Source of the DNA: DATIJP01 sp964569185
GTDB taxonomy: Bacteria > Chlamydiota > Chlamydiia > Chlamydiales > Rhabdochlamydiaceae
Reading direction: 5' to 3'
Assembly: GCA_964569185.1 (NCBI GenBank)
Contig: CAZMTP010000001.1
Coordinates: 57,500-121,499, forward strand
DNA length: 64,000 nucleotides
The notes beneath the pieces are model-generated. The model saw only the letters and a list, made by a program, of their open reading frames with translations, had not been told where the DNA came from and ran no database searches. The position numbers were made by a program, and so were the translations under genes. Positions 58,851 to 64,000 of the stretch are shown piece after piece. How positions within the stretch are numbered: position 1 is the stretch's first letter; each line of letters begins with the position of its first letter.

Positions 58851-59134
58851 GTTTTATCTATTATCTAGCAATTTTCCTGTTTTTGGCCCTTTCTGCCATC
58901 CTTTGCCTTGTGATCCTAGTGCAAGAGAGTAAAAGCATGGGGCTGGGCGCTTCTTTCGGAGGCGATGCAGGGGAATCTTTGTTTGGAACCTCGACGGCTA
59001 CCGTACTTAAAAAATTTACTGCCTATTTAGGAGTGATTTTTATCGTCTCCTGCATCTTTCTATCGATCTGGTCAGAATCAATGGGAAAACCTAAATCTGT
59101 ACAACTGCCTTCAATTCAAAAAACGCTTCCATGA
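58847..59134 (+). CDS. secG: Preprotein translocase subunit SecG
   Basis: A 95-residue protein with two membrane helices (YLAIFLFLALSAILCLVILV and LGVIFIVSCIFLSIWS) joined by the conserved GLGASFGGDAGESLFGT loop. SecG assists SecYE in export. It overlaps tpiA and def by 4 bases each, giving a tight operon tpiA-secG-def. Confidence 0.93.
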   Translation: MSFIYYLAIFLFLALSAILCLVILVQESKSMGLGASFGGDAGESLFGTSTATVLKKFTAYLGVIFIVSCIFLSIWSESMGKPKSVQLPSIQKTLP

Positions 59135-59661
59135 ACCTAACACTTCGTTATTACGGCGATCCTATTTTGCGTAAACAGTCTGAATCGATAGAAAAAATCA
59201 CCGATGAACATCGCACGCTCGCTACTTCAATGGTGAACTATATCGATGGGAACAATGGAATTGGCCTGTCCGCAGTGCAGATCGGGCTTCCTATCCGCCT
59301 TTTTGTTTGCCGCAGCTACATAGAAAATCCAGACGGTTCTTGGGGCGTGACGGTGCCTAGAGTCTTTATTAACCCTAAAATAATTTTTATTAGTGAAGAG
59401 ACTATTGTAGATAATGAAGCTTGTATGTCGATCCCTAAGGTCAGGGAAGATGTGCAGAGACCTTATCGAATCAAAGTAGAAGCGATCGATCTGGACGGTA
59501 AAACATTTATTGAAGAAAGTGTGGGATATAATGCGCGCATTAGAATGCATGAAAATGACCATCTCAATGGGGTTTTATTTATTGACCGGTTGCCGCCCAA
59601 GATAAGAAAGAAAATCGAGCCACAGTTGCGCGAAATTAAAAAGAAATATTCTATTAATTAA
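59131..59661 (+). CDS. def: Peptide deformylase
   Basis: A 176-residue metalloenzyme that removes the formyl group from nascent chains. Motif 1 is GIGLSAVQIG (usual GxGLAAxQ, Gln50). Motif 2 is EACMS at 96-100, a variant of EGCLS that keeps the metal ligand Cys98. Motif 3 is HENDH at 140-144, with His140 and His144 as ligands and Glu141 as base. All three are complete. It is the last gene of tpiA-secG-def. Confidence 0.95.
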   Translation: MNLTLRYYGDPILRKQSESIEKITDEHRTLATSMVNYIDGNNGIGLSAVQIGLPIRLFVCRSYIENPDGSWGVTVPRVFINPKIIFISEETIVDNEACMSIPKVREDVQRPYRIKVEAIDLDGKTFIEESVGYNARIRMHENDHLNGVLFIDRLPPKIRKKIEPQLREIKKKYSIN

Positions 59662-59727
59662 ATATTTTAATTATCTTAATTTGATCTTTATTTTTAGAAT
59701 TTTAACTCATGATAAAATAGATGCACT

Positions 59728-60669
59728 ATGAGTGGAATTGACAGAGTTTCTTCAGTTGAACATCCTACATTTGGCGGCATCCCTATTGGGCAGAGCTTAC
59801 CTCCTAGCCCCAAAATTTCTGATAGTTTGCATACTCTAGCCTATTTGCCCTCTTTTTTTGAGCGGCTCCTCTCTTGGATTATCGATCTCTTCTCACGGCT
59901 TTTTTCTAAAAAAGAGGTAAAACCTCAAGCGCTATTTTCTACTAAAGAAATTAAGAAAATGAAAGATGTCTATTTAACGCTTGGCAAAGAAAAATGGAAA
60001 GAAGCGCTCAATTACGGCACTCCTAACAAAGATTTCTATGAGAAGGGAAAAGGCGGTTATATCGAACATATCGAAAAAAGAGGCTTCCCTTTGATTCATA
60101 GATACCTGGGCACTCGGTTAGATTCTAAGATGTTTTTAGAAATCCATCGTGAAGTCTGTTTTGGCCTTCCAAAAATAAGAGGTGTATTTAGAAGCTATTG
60201 GCATGAAGTCAGTTGTACTTATGAGCGAAATGAGGAAATTAGTAGAAATGCTTTAAATGCTTTTACATCCTCAGGACATGGCAACTATCAATTAAAAGGC
60301 AATCAATGTGTAGTGAAATTCAATCACCATACTACAAATGAGATCACTAAGCATGTGGACAGAGCGTTTCATCGTTTCTATGAAAACATAGAACAAGGTA
60401 AGGACAAAATCTCCTGTATTGCCTTATTGGCACAAAGACTATTTTGGATCCATCCCCCGCATGATGGAAGAACACGCACTATTGTCTTAATCATGCAGAA
60501 ATTATTTACAGAATATTTAGGCCATCCAGGGATCTTCCAAAATATCCGACTTTTATCGATGCGTACATTAGAGGAACTGGCAAAGGATTGTGAGTGGGCG
60601 CTTGACAATTGGGAATTATCACTTGAGCAGATTAAGCTTAAAGGAAAAGCGGAACGGATCGTTCGGTAA
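59728..60669 (+). CDS. Fic/Doc-like protein with degenerate active site and effector-like N terminus
   Basis: A 313-residue protein. Residues 242-251 read HPPHDGRTRT, in the place of the Fic motif HPFxDGNGRTxR: His242, Asp246, Gly247 and Arg250 align, but the N-G pair is replaced by R-T and the last Arg is missing. The flanking helices also fit: LEIHREVCFGLPKIRGVFRS and FHRFYENIEQGKDKISCIAL. Fic enzymes transfer AMP or other groups to host or own proteins; with the altered motif activity is uncertain. The N terminus has a Pro-rich lead and an amphipathic stretch (42-63) shared with the protein at 50268. Its 3' end overlaps lptD by 51 bases. Confidence 0.7.
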   Translation: MSGIDRVSSVEHPTFGGIPIGQSLPPSPKISDSLHTLAYLPSFFERLLSWIIDLFSRLFSKKEVKPQALFSTKEIKKMKDVYLTLGKEKWKEALNYGTPNKDFYEKGKGGYIEHIEKRGFPLIHRYLGTRLDSKMFLEIHREVCFGLPKIRGVFRSYWHEVSCTYERNEEISRNALNAFTSSGHGNYQLKGNQCVVKFNHHTTNEITKHVDRAFHRFYENIEQGKDKISCIALLAQRLFWIHPPHDGRTRTIVLIMQKLFTEYLGHPGIFQNIRLLSMRTLEELAKDCEWALDNWELSLEQIKLKGKAERIVR

Positions 60670-62685
60670 ATATTCATAAGCGGTCTGCAATTGCCAGCTG
60701 CAGGTGAGCATTGTATAGAGTGTGGTCTTTACACTGGTATAACCTGGTTCGGTCAATCTACCCCATCCATGATGGGATTCAAACTGCAAGCTCCATCGTG
60801 GCGAAAAGCGGATATGGGCTTTGGTCAAAAAGGTATTTCTCTGATCAGAAAGCGGCGAGATCACAAGTTCAGAGAGCGATCGTGCAAAATCGACCACATA
60901 ATTAAATCGTTCTGCTTTTCTCCAATCATAGCGGCTGCGGTGGAGAAATTCTAGTCCCACAGCAAAAGCATCATTGATTGTCCAAAGAAACCCGCCATTA
61001 GCATGTTCGAGTACTTTTTGTTGGAAATTCCAGGCGATCTCCCCTTTGAGCGCATAGCGGGATCGATGGAGTGTGAAGGTGCCATAAATTTTAGGGACTG
61101 CTTGGTGGAAGGAGCGCGCGCCAAAAAAACCATAGGTGAAAAGGTCTGTTTCAATGGTGGGAAGAAAGGGAGAACGGCAGAGATTAAAAAACACATTTCT
61201 AATCCCGACTTTTAATAGATCTAAGCGTGTATAGCCGTCATTGATATTAAACACAAAATGGTCATTGATATTATGCATGGGTCGCGTGTATCCCAGATAA
61301 TGCACATAGGGCTGGATCATATGTTTTTGGGTAGTGTAGCGCCGGAAGATGCGTGTCGTGATTTCACCGCCATAAGTTAAGATCGCTTGTGAAATGGGCT
61401 CATGGAATGGGTTATTGGTATAATAGATGCCAATAAAACCTACTTTTGGAGTGATGGTCACAGGGCCGGCCCAAATAGGGCGATAGAAAGATTGCCTTGT
61501 TTCTAAACGGCCCGAATGTCTATTTCTTAGCATCTCTTGCATCTGGTCATTGAAATCATAATTCAGATAGGCGCCGCTGACATAATTTTCGAAAATAATG
61601 CCCGATTTCCAGATCTCAAAAGGTTTGAGCCCCGCAACGGCATAGGGGAGCTGCTCGTTTAATGTTTGGAAACGATTGGCTTTAGGTTCGACGTTAATAC
61701 TGCCAAAGCCTTCGGTCTCCTGATGTTGAAAAAAGAGATAGGTCCGTTTGCGGGTATTGATCTCGAATGTGTCGCTGCGAAAATCGCTGACCATCCGCTC
61801 ATCGCTAAATTTATCCCATTGCAGATGAAACTGTGTCTTTTCATCTTCGCTTTGCGTTTCTAAAAGACCTTGGAGGCGATACCGTTTATTGCCTTTTTCA
61901 TTGGGGAAGGCTTTGTCATAAGCAGCATAACTTCTAGTGAGAAATAGGGTATTTTCATCGAGCGATTCATATTCTGTTTCCAGGGCGGCTCCTGGCCCTC
62001 TTGTGACACGGTAATCAAAGCGCAAGTAGGCGCTAAATTGCTCCCAGGAATAGATGCGGTAGCGCATCGACAGCCGGGGACCCAACTTTTTGTCCCAGGT
62101 CAATTTAAAACGGATCGGAGAATCTTTAAAAAATCTTAAATTGCCTTTAAAAGCAGGCAGCCAGAGGACAGGTATTTTAACAAAACGGAGCGAGATGTCT
62201 TTGGCAGATAAAAGACAGTCGCGCGTGATTTTCACATTGTTCGCCCTGATTTCCCAGGCATTATCTTGCGATTCGCAGGTGGAGATATAGCCGCCATAGA
62301 TCATGTAGCTGCCATCGGCTTTCAGCTCAATGCGATCGCCGCCTAGAAACCAGATATCAACAAATGTTTTTCCTTCGCATAAAGTGCCTGTATTAGTAAG
62401 AAGATCAAATTCTAATCGTTTGCCGACAAAGGCGCGATCTTGATAGGTCAGCATCAGGTCGCCTTCGGCTACAATTTTTTTGATCAAGACGCCATTTTCT
62501 ACGCGATTAGTATATTCGATGCACTGCCCTTGGATGCGCAGTCCAGGCGCAGTAATCACGCCTCCTTGATCTGTTTTTAAAACGCCTTGAACAAAGACAG
62601 GATCTTTCAAGTTAACGATCACTTCATCTGCGAGAAGAACACTAGTAAAACAAAGACAAGAAAAAATCAGCCGCCGCAATGACAT
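60619..62685 (-). CDS. lptD: LPS assembly protein LptD (OstA family)
   Basis: A 688-residue outer-membrane protein. After the signal peptide (MSLRRLIFSCLCFTSVLLA) comes the jellyroll N-domain (AEGDLMLTYQDRAFVGKRLE and KSFVDIWFLG-like strands), then a large barrel with aromatic strands (FFQHQETEGFGSIN, PKVGFIGIYYTNNPF) and a last strand FRFSFKLNLLK. LptD inserts LPS into the outer leaflet together with LptE. The sequence is divergent, as LptD of chlamydiae is, but domain order and size fit. It converges with the Fic-like gene. Confidence 0.82.
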   Translation of the reverse strand: MSLRRLIFSCLCFTSVLLADEVIVNLKDPVFVQGVLKTDQGGVITAPGLRIQGQCIEYTNRVENGVLIKKIVAEGDLMLTYQDRAFVGKRLEFDLLTNTGTLCEGKTFVDIWFLGGDRIELKADGSYMIYGGYISTCESQDNAWEIRANNVKITRDCLLSAKDISLRFVKIPVLWLPAFKGNLRFFKDSPIRFKLTWDKKLGPRLSMRYRIYSWEQFSAYLRFDYRVTRGPGAALETEYESLDENTLFLTRSYAAYDKAFPNEKGNKRYRLQGLLETQSEDEKTQFHLQWDKFSDERMVSDFRSDTFEINTRKRTYLFFQHQETEGFGSINVEPKANRFQTLNEQLPYAVAGLKPFEIWKSGIIFENYVSGAYLNYDFNDQMQEMLRNRHSGRLETRQSFYRPIWAGPVTITPKVGFIGIYYTNNPFHEPISQAILTYGGEITTRIFRRYTTQKHMIQPYVHYLGYTRPMHNINDHFVFNINDGYTRLDLLKVGIRNVFFNLCRSPFLPTIETDLFTYGFFGARSFHQAVPKIYGTFTLHRSRYALKGEIAWNFQQKVLEHANGGFLWTINDAFAVGLEFLHRSRYDWRKAERFNYVVDFARSLSELVISPLSDQRNTFLTKAHIRFSPRWSLQFESHHGWGRLTEPGYTSVKTTLYTMLTCSWQLQTAYEYLPNDPFRFSFKLNLLK

Positions 62686-62761
62686 GCCGTTATTATACCA
62701 ATCAGGAGTGAAAAATCCATAAACCTTAATTCCGGGGCCTTGGCTTGGATAGGTTTATAGT

Positions 62762-63388
62762 TTATTTTTTGGCTTGCGTCTTGAGTTTATCACTTGCATT
62801 TACCCACTTTTCATGAGTTAAATAGCCGCGGTTGACCAATAAAAAATATAGGGCAACACTGGGGAAGTACAAAAGGATTTCTAATCGTTTTATAATTTCG
62901 GCGCCCCCTCTTCGTCCTCTCTCGAGTGCATTTAATGAATTCTGAGAAAACTCAAAAACAGCTGCAAATTCACGAGTAGTCAATCCCAGCATATGTCTGA
63001 ATTCGACTATGTCTTTTGGAGTTATATCTCGCTTAAAAATAGGATGAAATATAAAAGAAGAAGGTCCCTTGCTACCAATTGTAGACAAGAGAATAAAAGG
63101 GTCTTTTTCATTTGGGTCAATCCCCATGGCTACACAATATTCCGGATAGGCAGGATTCTGAATGGATGGAATACGATCCTCGAGAGAAGGAAACAATTTA
63201 TTTGAAGAGAATTGTTTTTGAGTTAGCGGGAACTCGGGGCCAAGAGGGATACTATGCCGAGCTTTGAGATAGGAATCTTCATAGGTAAAAACCAACTTTC
63301 GATCGATTTTATATAAGCTACCCACGAGCGTCTCTGTTTTTCTTTTCTCTAGAAACACGAAAACCCCGATGATTTTTAATGGTCGCAT
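62762..63388 (-). CDS. HipS-like (HipA N-terminal subdomain) fused to a C-terminal HTH
   Basis: A 208-residue protein. The N-terminal 120 residues resemble the HipA N-subdomain (YKIDRKLVFTYEDSYLKARH, then SIPLGPEFPLTQKQF, LFPSLEDRIP), which in HipBST systems is a separate protein, HipS. The C-terminal 75 residues form an XRE-type helix-turn-helix (FRHMLGLTTREFAAVFEFSQ, then NSLNALERGRRGGAEIIKRL). This joins in one chain the roles of HipS and the DNA-binding HipB. GAGGAG precedes ATG 63388, and the start overlaps the stop of the kinase gene by 13 bases. The role as antitoxin is inference. Confidence 0.72.
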   Translation of the reverse strand: MRPLKIIGVFVFLEKRKTETLVGSLYKIDRKLVFTYEDSYLKARHSIPLGPEFPLTQKQFSSNKLFPSLEDRIPSIQNPAYPEYCVAMGIDPNEKDPFILLSTIGSKGPSSFIFHPIFKRDITPKDIVEFRHMLGLTTREFAAVFEFSQNSLNALERGRRGGAEIIKRLEILLYFPSVALYFLLVNRGYLTHEKWVNASDKLKTQAKK

Positions 63389-64000
63389 AGCTCCTCGTTT
63401 CTTTTGAAGATCAGACGCAATAAAGCCATTTTCCTTTTTTCGCTTAAATGGCTTTTCTCTATTAAGTCTTTGATCGTTCCAAGATGCAGATTTTTTTTGA
63501 AATGCCGGATAACATTGGCATAACCTAAACGATTCCATTCCATGACATAGTCTTTCATTGTCGGCTTATCACTGTCTTGGGTGAAAATCGATCCTCTTGG
63601 TTGTAAATCTGCTCCTAACATCGACGAATCTTCCAATGCAAGCGCGGATGGATTGTCATAAAAAGGAGAAAGCCAGATCCCTTTAGTGGATCGAATAAAA
63701 GCTAAGTTGCGGCCATGGCGGTCATGGTTGCCGATTAGGCTATCCGCTAAAGTGAGGAAAACGAATTTTTCCTGTTCGCTTTTTCTTTGTGTTTTTTCTC
63801 CAATTATCTTAACAAGACTTTCACAATCGTGTTGTTTTCCATCGGTTACAAAGTGATAGATGTGATCAAGAGTGGAAGCGATTAAATTCGACATAAAATT
63901 TTTCGTGACGAAACAGTTGTCTTCTGGGTATTTAATTAAATAATGATCCGGAACCGGAATGTTCAGGCTATGAAAGATTTGATTGGATAAAAATTCTGTT
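63376..64000 (-). CDS. HipA/HipT-type kinase, C-terminal part (cut by window end)
   Basis: The frame is open to the window edge and encodes at least 208 residues. Upstream of an internal Met at 63894 the reading continues with NIPVPDHYLIKYPEDNCFVT, a HipA-like segment, so the true start lies outside. LADSLIGNHDRHGRNLAFIR holds the catalytic-loop Asp and Asn of the HipA kinase, and LSPFYDNPSAL the metal-binding D-N region. HipT/HipA phosphorylate tRNA synthetases and halt growth. Its stop overlaps the HipS-HTH start, and it precedes it in the operon, opposite to the hipB-first order of the known HipBST loci. Confidence 0.8.
   Translation of the reverse strand, partial: TEFLSNQIFHSLNIPVPDHYLIKYPEDNCFVTKNFMSNLIASTLDHIYHFVTDGKQHDCESLVKIIGEKTQRKSEQEKFVFLTLADSLIGNHDRHGRNLAFIRSTKGIWLSPFYDNPSALALEDSSMLGADLQPRGSIFTQDSDKPTMKDYVMEWNRLGYANVIRHFKKNLHLGTIKDLIEKSHLSEKRKMALLRLIFKRNEELCDH

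Noticed and set aside
1..64000. tRNA and rRNA genes
   Set aside because: All gaps longer than 100 bases were read on both strands; none showed a cloverleaf with a T-loop GGTTCGA-type motif that survived inspection, and no rRNA signature was seen.

Overview
The window is a chromosomal segment of an environmental, non-Chlamydiaceae member of the phylum Chlamydiae (Parachlamydia/Waddlia/Simkania type). The reasons are local gene orders that I recall from Chlamydia trachomatis and see kept here: ssb-pepA, dcd/ruvB/SpoIID-like, glgX beside a CesT-type secretion chaperone (Slc1-like), yidC-dnaA, a CNNM pair beside nifS and a PP2C phosphatase, dciA-gyrB-gyrA-tmk-holB, and tpiA beside xseA-xseB-dxs. 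Added to this core are things Chlamydiaceae lack: an o-succinylbenzoate menaquinone cluster, a WaaC-type heptosyltransferase, toxin-antitoxin loci, an F-box protein, a Fic-like protein and Golgi-type glycosyltransferases. Species cannot be named from the sequence alone. A run of 100 Ns (11323-11422) shows this is a scaffolded draft.

Layout. 1-11138: end of trxB, a predicted beta-barrel protein, acpS, a PIN-TRAM membrane protein, lgt, an unknown 534-residue protein, ssb-pepA-rluA family-waaC, a Nudix hydrolase, mazG and a second barrel protein. 11139-11798: repeat-rich, with an assembly gap and the SRP RNA gene (minus strand). 11799-21550: spoIID-like, ruvB, dcd, an FtsB-like protein, a decayed RelE-type toxin-antitoxin pair, two CNNM/CBS proteins, nifS, PP2C, a CPBP protease and a lipoprotein. 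21684-29693: glgX, Slc1-like chaperone, dnaA, yidC and a TPR protein. 29842-43280: a GT10 glycosyltransferase, a thioesterase, a MOMP-like porin, then menE-C-A-B-H-D, a HigBA-type toxin-antitoxin module, menF, menG and typA. 43281-50209: a MITE-like insertion followed by dciA, gyrB, gyrA, tmk and holB. 50268-53551: an A+T-rich accessory island of likely host-directed proteins. 53594-62685: nadK/dxs/xseB/xseA, tpiA-secG-def, a Fic-like protein and lptD. 62762-64000: a split HipA-type kinase locus running off the window.

How the parts relate. The men genes give a route from chorismate through o-succinylbenzoate to menaquinone; the hotdog thioesterase next door fits the DHNA-CoA hydrolysis step. 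waaC, lptD, lgt, yidC, secG, the lipoprotein and the three barrel proteins build the envelope. DciA, two gyrase subunits, HolB, SSB, DnaA, Tmk, Dcd and MazG serve replication and nucleotide supply. Short palindromic repeats of at least two dispersed families lie between operons and once inside the men operon. The most unusual items are the MITE-like element with an exact 8-bp target duplication in the dciA-gyrBA leader, the HipS-like/HTH fusion beside a HipT-like kinase, the two putative effectors that share an N-terminal module, and the SRP RNA gene with duplicated 3' ends around the gap.
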